From Vibrio sp. ED004 (GTDB lineage Bacteria > Pseudomonadota > Gammaproteobacteria > Enterobacterales > Vibrionaceae): 64,000 nt of DNA. Positions 26,390-38,780 of the stretch are shown here, piece after piece (position 1 is the stretch's first letter; every line of letters begins with the position of its first letter). A program made the position numbers and the translations under genes. The notes below the pieces were generated by a model. It worked only from the letters and a program-made list of their open reading frames with translations. It was not told the DNA's origin and made no database searches. The stretch spans positions 1,798,001 to 1,862,000 of the forward strand of contig NZ_CP066150.1 of NCBI RefSeq assembly GCF_023206395.1, given 5' to 3'.

Positions 26390-27943
26390 TGAAAAATAAA
26401 GCATCACATGCTTTTTTCAACGCTTCCGTATTCCGGCACAGCAGAAAAACAGGCCAAGCTTAAGAAGTCAGCAGGACATAGTATCCGAGATGAAAATGCG
26501 AAATCTGAAACCATTGAATGGAATCCCGATCTCAGTCACCTCAACGAAGTATATATCAATAACCAATGGACGAAACTTGATGAATTGAGCAATGACGATA
26601 AATCCCAGTTTATCGAATCTATAAGACTTCCTCAGAAACCTCAAGAAGGCCTAGCTAAATGTAAACAAAGAAAGAGAGCATATAAGAAGAAACTAAAAGC
26701 CGTTTTGCAATCAGAAAAGGGAAATACCGAGGGGTCTAATTTTATCACTAAGATTTTAAGCACCCCTGAACATGTCCCGCTTAAACTCGACTCTTTGCTT
26801 AATGAAGCTAGGAATATTGATTTCTCTCGCAAGAAGCAAAGGCTGAACGCTTTTGAGAAGTACATTTCACTTCATAACAAACTGGTTTCGTTCCCTAAAA
26901 ATTTGAACTCAAACTTGGTAGAAGAGTCGATTTTTGTCATTCCACACCGAAATGAAGTTTCTCAGGATCTTCTTTGTGGTAAAGAAATGGCTGAAGCGTT
27001 TATGAACTATTATCGCCGATTCTTCAAAGACTATGAAATATTAGCCGTGTTTGTTCATATCGATGAAAGAAGTCTCAATGAAGATACTGGGGAGCATGTC
27101 CACCTCTTCCTTAACGCGCAAAATAGCCGAACTAAAGAGTGGGATCTTAGAGTCGCCAAAGCAAATCTAGCTCAAAAAATGAAGCTCACCTTGAACCGTT
27201 CACACTCGCCAATTCAATACAAAAAAGGAGCATGCTTTACGAGAAAGGAACAATCAGAGCATGGAGTTCAATCAAGAACTTCAGAAAGATAAACAAAAAG
27301 TAAAAGAAATGCGCCGGCAAGGAAAGCAAAAAAAAGTGAAAGGGATTGTAATTATCACACTAGAATGCTGGAAAAGGAGCAACTGCAAATTGAGCAAAAG
27401 ATCTCAGCGAAGCTAGAGGAGTTGAGCCAATTAAATCAACACATCAACGAAGTTAAAAATCAACAAAAGGAGGAACAAGAAAAAATAAGAAGATTACATG
27501 TAGATATAGACTTACTACGATCGGATACAAACGCTGCAACTAATCAACTGGATAAAACCTCTACCGCTCTATCAACAGTCAAAGAACAGCTCAAAACGGC
27601 AGAATCAAAAGTTCTACACAATGAAGAAAAAAATGAACAGTTAGAGAAATCGAACTCATATCTAAAAAAGGTGATCGCTAAACTGACTCATACCGTTGTT
27701 GAAACGTTAGCTCCCATCTTTCAAGATCTAATGAAATCATTTGTCTTTGAACAAAGGGATGAGAAAGAACTACTGACTTTATTAGAAAGAAGGATGTCAG
27801 CTCACATGAAAAAATTGGATGGAAACCCAATACAGCAGGCACTTGTATGTGGGATGAAAGACGCCCTCCTAGATAATAGGGAAAACCTGAACACTGCTTC
27901 CCCCAAAAAACGGAGAATAAGTGCCGACCGAGAGTTCGATTGA
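26390..27943 (+). pseudogene. MobV/Pre-like relaxase, multiple frameshifts
   Basis: The true start is ATGAAAAATAAAGC at 26390 (MKNKASHAFFNASVFRHSRKTGQA), after which a shift leads into KLKKSAGHSIRDENAKSE. The central domain has VFVHIDERS, then GEHVHLFLNAQN, the HxDE...HxH metal-binding motif of MobV/Pre relaxases. Further shifts occur near 27270 and in the A8 run near 27335. The C-terminal frame (27365-27943) is a long coiled coil (EELSQLNQHINEVKNQQKEEQEK, LKTAESKVLHNEEKNEQLEKSN), usual for this family. Joined, the protein would be about 510 residues. Inactive as it stands. Confidence 0.72.
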
Positions 27944-28028
27944 TAAGGTCTTCATAATAATTTAAAAGGTAAATCTCGTGAGTTCTAAGGTGTTCACGAG
28001 ATTTGGTTTTTCAAAATGACATTGAGAT

Positions 28029-28460
28029 TCAGCGCTTTATATTAACTTGAATTTCTACTCCTGACACACGATGTACGAAAGTAAAATGCTCTTGGCTTCT
28101 AGTGCTAATAAGAACAATCCCTTTCTTTGACATAATGGTCCAATAAGGTAGAACAAAGGCATCAAAACACTCTACGTGTGACATGGGTGGAGGGCTTACG
28201 AGCCCTGCAATTTCTCTCAGTGTTTCAAAGTCACCAAACAGTGCCTGCTGTGTTTGCCAATCTATTCCTAATGCCATTAATGACATAGATGTGGTGCTTG
28301 GCTTATCTTCGAGGCGCTCAAAAAGCTGATAGAGGCAGTGGATATCTTGATAGTCATACTGTTTTGATAACGCAAGCAACGAGGTTTCATCCCCTTCAAA
28401 ATAGCTTTGCTTGAACGCCTTATAAACCGTGTGCAACTCATCATAGTTGAACTTACTCAT
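28029..28460 (-). CDS. Protein coupled to the integrase, unrecognised
   Basis: 143 residues, MSKFNYDELHTVYKAFKQ to VEIQVNIKR. Its ATG overlaps the integrase stop in ATGAGTAA (8 bases), with GGGAGGC just upstream, so the two are translationally coupled. The N-terminal half is helical (YDYQDIHCLYQLFERLED); the C-terminal half has strands (IMSKKGIVLISTRSQEHFTFVHRVSG). No helix-turn-helix is obvious, so an excisionase or regulator role is only suggested by position. Intact. Confidence 0.7.
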   Translation of the reverse strand: MSKFNYDELHTVYKAFKQSYFEGDETSLLALSKQYDYQDIHCLYQLFERLEDKPSTTSMSLMALGIDWQTQQALFGDFETLREIAGLVSPPPMSHVECFDAFVLPYWTIMSKKGIVLISTRSQEHFTFVHRVSGVEIQVNIKR

Positions 28461-29709
28461 GTGAGCCTCCCAGTTGAAGTGAGAACTGGTTCACCGCACT
28501 AAGCATAAGTTTCAGTTTTGTTTGCTTACCATATCGGCCAAATGTCATTGAGGGGTGATGATGGCCAACGATATCAGCGACTGTAGACTCAGCCACTTCC
28601 TTTTGCTTAAGAACATCAATGAAAGTGTGACGGAGGGAGTACGCAGTAGGGCGTTGCCCTGCTTTCAATCCGATCTTAGATAGGAGTCTGCCGAATTGTT
28701 GGCTCCAGTCCTTGTTGAGACCCAGTGGCTTGTAATCGAATAGATCGGTTTTGCTATTGTTCTTACGAAGCTCAACATACTCAAGAAAGCCATGTTTGAT
28801 TAGACTCTGATGAATGGGGACTTGTCGCAGAGCATAACGATTCTTGATCCGCTGTCCGTGACCTTCATCTGTTACGTTTAAGTAAGGGACTGGACCGCTA
28901 ACGACCACGTCTTCTGTACGTAGCTGACACACTTCATTCGGCCTCATCCCCATGTACGTGAGCAATAAAGTAACCCAGTAGAAACCATTATCCACTTGCT
29001 GAAACTGCTCAGATGAGAAGAGTGTTGAAAGCTGACTCTCTGACCACCTTGAGCGCTGCTTATCAGCTTTTATAGACTTCTTGAAAGTCGCTTTGATATC
29101 TGCAGACACGTTTCTTTCAATCAAAGACATGGTCGCACACCAACATATAAATTGACTTAACGCCGCGTAATAATCTTTACAGCTTTTTGCTGAAAGACTA
29201 GAGCTATTGAGAGTCTTAATGTACTCCATCAGTGTCATCGCAGTTATTGTTGATAAACCAGATAGCGCTGTGCTCTCAAAGAAAAAGGTAATGCGCTGTT
29301 TCAACTGATGGACAGTCAATGCACTGACCCCTTGAACCCCTTTGAACTCTAGAAAGTGTTCTAACGCTTCACTCCAATGCTTTTCTTCACTCAAACGCTT
29401 AGAAGTATGACTTATAGAAGGTATACAACCTAAATGTAAGCGATCATCCTGCTTCTGTGATTGTAAGTTCAGATGGTGGGACAAGATGCCTTTTAGATGC
29501 AACTGAAACTCTGAAAAGCACAGAGAACCTGTAGTACGAAAGGCCTCTTTGACAGCACTAACAAGGCTTAAGCCAATGACTTTAGCTAGTTTAGGGTCTT
29601 TTGTTCGAAGGCTGATTTTTAGATCGAATGGGAATCCCAACGCTTTCAACTGTGCTGGAATACAAATCCGTGCGTAATAGACGCCGTGGGGAGATTTTTG
29701 TATATACAT
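28453..29709 (-). CDS. Site-specific tyrosine integrase at a tRNA-Ser gene
   Basis: 418 residues, starting MYIQKSPHGVYYARICIPAQLKALGF, the small N-terminal arm-binding fold of phage and island integrases. A SAM-like core-binding domain occupies about residues 105-215. The catalytic domain shows Arg in YMGMRPNEVCQL, His/Arg in YSLRHTFIDVL, a histidine cluster in VGHHHPSMTFGRY and Tyr in GRYGKQ. Full length, no breaks. The start lies 89 bases beyond the 3' end of tRNA-Ser and points away from it, the classical position of an island integrase whose attachment site is the tRNA 3' end. It is coupled to the 143-residue gene at 28029-28460. Confidence 0.93.
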   Translation of the reverse strand: MYIQKSPHGVYYARICIPAQLKALGFPFDLKISLRTKDPKLAKVIGLSLVSAVKEAFRTTGSLCFSEFQLHLKGILSHHLNLQSQKQDDRLHLGCIPSISHTSKRLSEEKHWSEALEHFLEFKGVQGVSALTVHQLKQRITFFFESTALSGLSTITAMTLMEYIKTLNSSSLSAKSCKDYYAALSQFICWCATMSLIERNVSADIKATFKKSIKADKQRSRWSESQLSTLFSSEQFQQVDNGFYWVTLLLTYMGMRPNEVCQLRTEDVVVSGPVPYLNVTDEGHGQRIKNRYALRQVPIHQSLIKHGFLEYVELRKNNSKTDLFDYKPLGLNKDWSQQFGRLLSKIGLKAGQRPTAYSLRHTFIDVLKQKEVAESTVADIVGHHHPSMTFGRYGKQTKLKLMLSAVNQFSLQLGGSHE

Positions 29710-29754
29710 TGACTTACCTCGTTGTTTCGAAGCAAATTCAAGTCTTACAGATAC

Positions 29755-29788
29755 AAAAAAAGCCTTTGATAATCAAAGGCTTTTTTTT
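29755..29788 (-). terminator. Terminator after tRNA-Ser / rRNA operon
   Basis: The stem GCCTTTG/CAAAGGC with loop ATAAT is flanked by A7 on one side and T8 on the other, so it can work in both directions. On the minus strand it ends the rRNA operon transcript before the integrase gene. Confidence 0.9.
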
Positions 29789-29797
29789 GATGAATAG

Positions 29798-29888
29798 TGG
29801 TGGAGGGATAGGGATTTGAACCCTAGAACCGCTATTAACGGTTGCCGGTTTTCAAGACCGGTGCTTTCGACCACTCAGCCATCCCTCC
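29798..29888 (-). tRNA. tRNA-Ser(UGA)
   Basis: Read on the minus strand, GGAGGGATGGCTGAGTGG begins a class II tRNA. It has anticodon loop CTTGAAA (anticodon TGA), a long variable arm (GCAACCGTTAATAGCGGTT) and T-arm GGGTTCAAATCCC. The acceptor TCCCTCC pairs with GGAGGGA. The discriminator base at 29801 is A, followed by CCA. Serine tRNAs normally carry G73, so A73 is unusual. It sits 67 bases after 5S rRNA and is probably cotranscribed with the operon. Likely attachment site of the adjacent island. Confidence 0.95.
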
Positions 29889-29955
29889 AACAAATTGTCA
29901 TCAACAGATTAGTACACTGTTGAGGTTGTTACTTGCTATGCAAATAACGAAATTA

Positions 29956-30075
29956 AAGCCTGGCGATGTCCTACTCTCACATGGGGAAGCCCCACACTAC
30001 CATCGGCGCTATTGTGTTTCACTTCTGAGTTCGGCATGGAATCAGGTGGGTCCACAATGCTATGGTCGCCAAGCA
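29956..30075 (-). rRNA. rrf: 5S ribosomal RNA
   Basis: The minus strand reads GCTTGGCGACCATAGCATTG to AGGACATCGCCAGGCTT, about 120 bases, the standard gammaproteobacterial 5S sequence. The exact ends are approximate by a few bases. Confidence 0.95.
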
Positions 30076-30168
30076 AATTTTAAAATTCGGAAAACTGTAA
30101 TTTAAAAGTGTCTCTTCAAACTCATTCAAGGTCTGTCTTTGAGTCCACAAAACCCCTTGGGTGTTGTA

Positions 30169-33058
<2,890 letters not shown>

Positions 33059-33387
33059 ATACAACCCGAAAGGGTCTTAATGTATGGCAACTAACCAAGG
33101 TTTGACTCAATTGTGAATCAAATAAATTTTTGTTGTTGTCATTAAGAAGGGTTAATTCTCAATGACTGTTTGCCGGACTCAATGTGAGGATCAAACAAAC
33201 TACACTTGAATGTTTGATTTATTTTGTGAATAAAGACACTTGAATGAATGTTTGTTGTTTTTATACCGTTCTTATTAAATAAGAGCAGATAAACATTGAG
33301 AACTTTTAAATTTGATTTTTGAATTACTCGTAAGTAATCAATCAGTCAGCTTTCAAATTGTTAAGGTGCTCTCCCAAGAATATTTTC
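33059..33387 (-). other. 16S-23S spacer, 23S-proximal part
   Basis: About 330 bases of AT-rich spacer upstream of 23S, with TTAACAATTTGAAAG (boxA-like for 23S processing) near 33350. CTTGGGAGAGCACCTTAAC at 33361-33379 (minus) repeats a tRNA D-arm sequence also present in the adjoining tRNA fragment, which suggests recombination or an assembly join here. Confidence 0.6.
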
Positions 33388-33441
33388 AACCAGTGACCCC
33401 CTGCTTGTAAGGCAGGTGCTCTCCCAGCTGAGCTAAGCCCC
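33388..33441 (-). pseudogene. 3'-truncated tRNA, Ala/Val-like hybrid (anticodon UAC)
   Basis: Minus strand from 33441: GGGGCTTAGCTCAGCTGGG begins like tRNA-Ala. The anticodon arm CCTGCCTTACAAGCAGG is that of tRNA-Val(UAC). After GGTCACTGGTT the T-arm and acceptor strand are missing and spacer sequence GAAAATATTC follows. Vibrio spacers of the Glu-Lys-Ala-Val type carry both tRNAs; here one hybrid stub remains. It cannot fold as a tRNA. Confidence 0.7.
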
Positions 33442-33469
33442 ATCTAGGTTTTATTTCCTTGGGAGAAAA

Positions 33470-33543
33470 TGGTGGGTCTGCAGGATTCGAACCTGCGACC
33501 AATTGATTAAAAGTCCTGCTCTACCAACTGAGCTTAACGACCC
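33470..33543 (-). tRNA. tRNA-Lys(UUU), aberrant
   Basis: The overall sequence is tRNA-Lys with anticodon loop CTTTTAA and a 3' CCA, but it is 74 rather than 76 bases. Compared with the canonical gene it has an extra A before the D-stem (GTTAAGCTC), lacks two T in the 5' side of the anticodon stem (CAGGACTTTTAATC instead of CAGTTGACTTTTAATC), and lacks a C in the 3' acceptor strand (TGCAGACCC). The anticodon stem no longer pairs properly. It is either a pseudo-tRNA or carries sequence errors. Confidence 0.65.
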
Positions 33544-33545
33544 AA

Positions 33546-33620
33546 TGGTATCCCGTAGGGGAGTCGAACCCCTGTTACCGCCGTGAAAGGGCGGTGTCCT
33601 AGCCTCTAGACGAACGGGAC
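33546..33620 (-). tRNA. tRNA-Glu(UUC)
   Basis: Minus strand GTCCCGTTCGTCTAGAGGC, anticodon loop CTTTCAC, T-arm AGGGGTTCGACTCCCCT, acceptor ACGGGAT followed by A-CCA. A complete 75-base tRNA in the usual first position of the spacer after 16S. Confidence 0.95.
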
Positions 33621-33708
33621 ACTGCTAATTTATCTCCACCAAAAAGGTTCTCTTAACTTTTCTAAACCTAATCAATCTGTGTGGACACTTATCGTGAATA
33701 TCTTCGTA

Positions 33709-35258
<1,550 letters not shown>

Positions 35259-35530
35259 AAGATTTTGTCGACTCAACGAATACTGACTTCAAAACTAATA
35301 TTTACCACTCTTTCGAAAAAGAACAGAAACATGTAATTCTAAAGCTATTATCCCTCTCTTCTTAAATAAATAGGAACAGAAAGATAATGAATTGACTGTG
35401 CCAAGTCCTAAGACTTGATTGGTCACTCAGTTCATTGAAATCAATTTTGATTCCGAAGAATCTGTTTTATCTAACGATAAAACGTTTTGATATTCATCAA
35501 CGAGTGCCCACACAGATTGATAGGTTTAAA

Positions 35531-35542
35531 TTGTTAAAGAGC
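35531..35542 (-). promoter_or_regulatory. rRNA leader boxA
   Basis: GCTCTTTAACAA on the minus strand, about 270 bases before 16S. It is the boxA antitermination signal bound by NusB/S10 in rRNA operons. Confidence 0.8.
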
Positions 35543-35594
35543 TTTGCTTATCGAAACTTTCTTTTTACAAAGAAACCCTTGAAAGCGGACGTAA

Positions 35595-35622
35595 ATTCTA
35601 GCGACTTAATCTTAAGTGTCAA
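35595..35622 (-). promoter_or_regulatory. rRNA operon promoter P2
   Basis: Minus strand: -35 TTGACA (35622-35617), 16-base spacer, -10 TAGAAT (35600-35595). Confidence 0.8.
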
Positions 35623-35710
35623 ACACTTTTTAAAATTAATTTCTTTCGAACTTTCCGTCTTACTGATTACCGTTGAAGCCTTGTGGCGTCTGCCGTGTCA
35701 GTGAGGGGGC

Positions 35711-35738
35711 ATTATAGAGATCATCGAAAACATGGCAA
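35711..35738 (-). promoter_or_regulatory. rRNA operon promoter P1
   Basis: Minus strand: -35 TTGCCA (35738-35733), 16-base spacer, -10 TATAAT (35716-35711). It is followed by the GC-rich discriminator GCCCCCTC typical of stringently controlled promoters. The A/T tract upstream (35740-35765) fits an UP element. Confidence 0.85.
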
Positions 35739-35839
35739 CCCCTATTTTAATAAAAATTCAAAAAAGTTGCCTAAGCGGCTACTTTTACGTCAAAACCCTC
35801 TTTCACAGGTTAAAGCTCATACAATCAAGAGCATATAGC

Positions 35840-36388
35840 TTAGAATTTTGCGACTAGATCTTTCGAGAATGCCTCTATATCCAGTTCGATACTCCACTTT
35901 TCACTTAACTCCACTATGTTATCTAGCGATTGCTGAACCGTTTTTATCGTCAATGTATTGTTATCTAGGTCGTATACCTGTTTTTGCGTAGTGTAATAGA
36001 AGTAAAGGATCGTTAATGCTTCTCGATCGCCTTGCTCAGCTTTTGGTTGAATACGCTTAAGCTTACGATAGATTTGATTGTGGATTTGTTTCAGGTTCCA
36101 AACATAAAGCGCTTCTTTAAAATACTCATGCCCTTTCATTCGGCTTGCGATAAACGCATTCAAAGCGACAGATAAGATCACCCCAAGTACGTTCAAATGA
36201 AAGTTTCCTGTCGATTCACCAGTAATAGAAGTAGCCGAGCCAAACAATTCAATCAGAATGGTGCCGAATACAATGGCAAACAATGCAAGTGACCCAACTA
36301 ATGACACCAACAACAGGTTCATCTTCTTTCTATATTCTTCTTTATTGATCTTTTGTAACTTCACCAACAGCTTCCTTATGTAAGTCAC
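35840..36388 (-). CDS. DUF3087-like membrane protein
   Basis: 182 residues: a basic N-terminus (KINKEEYRKKMN), then two transmembrane segments (LLLVSLVGSLALFAIVFGTILI and VLGVILSVALNAFIA) and a helical cytoplasmic C-terminus of ~100 residues (YFKEALYVWNLKQIHNQIYRKLKRIQPKAEQGDREAL). Length, the E-YRKKMN start and the topology match DUF3087 proteins of marine gammaproteobacteria. Function unknown. It ends 100 bases from the rRNA promoters and is transcribed toward them. Confidence 0.65.
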   Translation of the reverse strand: MTYIRKLLVKLQKINKEEYRKKMNLLLVSLVGSLALFAIVFGTILIELFGSATSITGESTGNFHLNVLGVILSVALNAFIASRMKGHEYFKEALYVWNLKQIHNQIYRKLKRIQPKAEQGDREALTILYFYYTTQKQVYDLDNNTLTIKTVQQSLDNIVELSEKWSIELDIEAFSKDLVAKF

Positions 36389-36620
36389 TTTATGATTTTG
36401 CGCATACTATCTATGTAAACATTGGTTCGCTTCAACCGTTACCGTCTTGTAATGTGGTCATTCTCTATTTAATACTCAAAGTTCGCTGGTTGGTACTAAG
36501 TGCAACTCCATTTGACTTCATTAATAGAAAAGAGTTACATACCGCCACAATTTTGGTTATTCATCAATTCATGTTGATAAAGCCTGTTTCGCTTTATCAC
36601 ATACTGACAAGGTACATTCC

Positions 36621-37220
36621 ATGCGTTCATTTGTATTACGCGCTCGCGCAGCCCCTACAGAGAGCAAACTTATCTTAGAAGGTGTTGGGCAAGACGCTCA
36701 TACCGAGATTCTGGCTCATACTCTGATGAACACGATCTTTGTTGCTCAATCTCACCGTGAGAATGTCACCGTACACCTTGTATTAGAAAGTACTAAAGAC
36801 TTTTCACGTACGATTACATTTGATTCAAACGAGATCACCAACATTGGTGGCTTTCATGAGTCTGCATTGTTATCTGCGGTAGTAAGAGCGGTTGACGCTT
36901 CTCAAGGTATGACTAAAGAACAGACACGTCAGGTTGAACCGGGCATCACTGTTCGTACTATGAGTTTTGAAAAGCTGGTTAAAGAGCTAGCTGAAGACCA
37001 CCAGCTGTACATGATGGATAAAAAGGGTGACTTTATCCGTGATGCAGAGATTGCTCAAAACCCATGTTTCCTTCTAACTGACCACATCCCTATGCCGAAG
37101 AAAAGCTACAACAGCTTGAAGCGTTTAGGGACAGAGAAAATCAGCTTAGGTCCAAACATGCTGTTTGCTTCTCAGTGTGTGGTGTTGATCAATAATGAGC
37201 TTGATATAAGAGGCTTTTGA
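36621..37220 (+). CDS. TrmY-like pseudouridine methyltransferase (SPOUT)
   Basis: 199 residues, close to archaeal TrmY (about 200). MRSFVLRARAAP opens the SPOUT fold. The knot region near the C-terminus reads CFLLTDHIPMPKKSYNSLKRL, KISLGPNMLFASQCVVLINNELD, with the LGP and S..C segments that bind S-adenosylmethionine. Archaeal TrmY methylates N1 of pseudouridine 54 in tRNA; the target of the Vibrio homologue is not known from this sequence. A terminator follows at 37259-37284, so it is probably monocistronic. Confidence 0.82.
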   Translation: MRSFVLRARAAPTESKLILEGVGQDAHTEILAHTLMNTIFVAQSHRENVTVHLVLESTKDFSRTITFDSNEITNIGGFHESALLSAVVRAVDASQGMTKEQTRQVEPGITVRTMSFEKLVKELAEDHQLYMMDKKGDFIRDAEIAQNPCFLLTDHIPMPKKSYNSLKRLGTEKISLGPNMLFASQCVVLINNELDIRGF

Positions 37221-37258
37221 TTTTTTAATCATTACCTCAAACATAATCTTGTTCTTAA

Positions 37259-37284
37259 GCCCGGCATTCTGTCGGGTTTTTTGT
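37259..37284 (+). terminator. Terminator after trmY-like gene
   Basis: GCCCGGCATTCTGTCGGGTTTTTTG: a short GC stem (CCCG.. ..CGGG) and T6. Confidence 0.75.
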
Positions 37285-37472
37285 TTGCATTCCAATACGT
37301 TCTCAATTTCCTTTCCGTTTACTTCATAGTGCCCTGTAATTATTAGGTCGAGTTCCACTTTGTTACATCGAATTTCGGAGCAATGCCTCTCTCTAACTCA
37401 TTCAATCTTATAAATTTCTCATATCACTTCTATACTGATTCCAATCTTAATTAATCGTGTTAAAGGCAAAGG

Positions 37473-38675
37473 ATGAGCGTATTAACCGTATTCTTCTGTG
37501 GCACAGGCTCAAACTCAGAAGACAACAATCACAAAAACTATGTTTCTGGCGAATTGATTTCGACGCTAGCGAAGAATGCAACGGGCAGAGACATGATTGA
37601 CTACATTCAAGTGGATGGGGTTGGTAGTGGGAATCAGAATGAGTGGTTGAAGCAAGGTAAGGACGACACCTACTCTGGAGTTAAGGGAACATTGCTGGGT
37701 AAAGGCATCGACAGCAATATGCGCCATGTACTGAATATCTTGCGCGGAAGCCAACAAGATAAGAATGACTATGTAAAGCGAGCCAAAGGACTGCTCAGTG
37801 AATCTCGCCCTGCAAAATCGGCTTGGCCTTTTGCAACCAACCAGAAATACCAAGATTGGTTGAAAGATTCACAAGAATTAGCCGCTGACCTAAAACACGG
37901 TATGGCAGCGCGCCAACAGAACATCGCGATTGAGCGCCAAAGTAAACCGATTAGCCAAGTGAACATCGTGGGTTGGAGCCGAGGTGGTGTAAGTTGCTTT
38001 GAACTGGCGAACCGGATGCTCAAAGACCACAAACTCAGCCATATTCCCGTCAACATCTTTGCGTGTGATCCCGTACCCGGAGGGATGAACGCATTCAAGG
38101 ATTACAAATCACTCGGTAAAAACGTTAAACAGATCGTGTGTGTTTTCGCTGAAGACGAACGCTCACTCGCTTTTAAAGCAAGAATGCCCCGCTTGTCCCC
38201 TTCAACTAAATACTACACCACCTACATGCCTGGTCGACACGGCACTTTGGTAGGAAATGCCAATACTTCCGGCGGAAGCAAAGGCGCGGGATTACTTACC
38301 GGACCAGGGCTGGTGACAAGAGATTTCATGGAAAAGGTATTAAAAGGTTGGGGCACGCAGCTTAAACCAAGTACGACATTGAACTTCTCTCGACAACGCA
38401 TTATCGAGTTATACGAGCAGATGCGCAGTCACGAAGCGTATTTCAATAAAATGCACGGCATGACTTACACGGCTAAGAACCGACTACTATGGACAAGCAA
38501 AGATAGAATAGGCCAACAAAAAGAGCGCCGATATGGTATTCCGATGTATCGTTTTCAGTTTCCCGGCATAACCAACAACTATGGCGATGCGATTAATCGT
38601 CACCACTGTGATGTGTTAGCCACTAATGCTTTCGCAGCACACGGTACTTCAGCTGTAATACCAAACCCAGTCTGA
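37473..38675 (+). CDS. Alpha/beta hydrolase with lipase-like triad
   Basis: 400 residues, no signal peptide. The first strand VLTVFFCGTGSNSED resembles the start of DUF2235/Tle1-type lipases (FF.GTG). The nucleophile elbow is VNIVGWSRGG (S169), followed by NIFACDPVPGG (D199) and MPGRHGTLVG (H256), a plausible Ser-Asp-His triad. The ~100 C-terminal residues (QRIIELYEQMRSHEAYFNKMHG and on) are unrecognised. By likeness it could be a phospholipase, possibly a secreted effector, but no type VI genes or immunity gene are next to it. The gene stands alone with its own terminator. Confidence 0.7.
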   Translation: MSVLTVFFCGTGSNSEDNNHKNYVSGELISTLAKNATGRDMIDYIQVDGVGSGNQNEWLKQGKDDTYSGVKGTLLGKGIDSNMRHVLNILRGSQQDKNDYVKRAKGLLSESRPAKSAWPFATNQKYQDWLKDSQELAADLKHGMAARQQNIAIERQSKPISQVNIVGWSRGGVSCFELANRMLKDHKLSHIPVNIFACDPVPGGMNAFKDYKSLGKNVKQIVCVFAEDERSLAFKARMPRLSPSTKYYTTYMPGRHGTLVGNANTSGGSKGAGLLTGPGLVTRDFMEKVLKGWGTQLKPSTTLNFSRQRIIELYEQMRSHEAYFNKMHGMTYTAKNRLLWTSKDRIGQQKERRYGIPMYRFQFPGITNNYGDAINRHHCDVLATNAFAAHGTSAVIPNPV

Positions 38676-38701
38676 TATTCCTATTTGATAAGCCGTTAAA
38701 C

Positions 38702-38733
38702 AAAAAAGAGCTCAACTAAGTGAGCTCTTTTTA
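38702..38733 (+). terminator. Terminator after the hydrolase gene
   Basis: AAAAAGAGCTCA-ACTAAG-TGAGCTCTTTTT: an 8-bp stem with A and T tracts; can act for both converging genes. Confidence 0.85.
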
Positions 38734-38780
38734 TTATCTATATCTTGTAATCAATTGGGTTATCTAGGAATCAGACCAGA

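Noticed and set aside
26390..27943. Two separate genes: a DNA-binding protein and a coiled-coil protein
   Set aside because: Correcting the shifts near 27270 and in the A8 run joins them into one relaxase-like chain with the usual coiled-coil tail.
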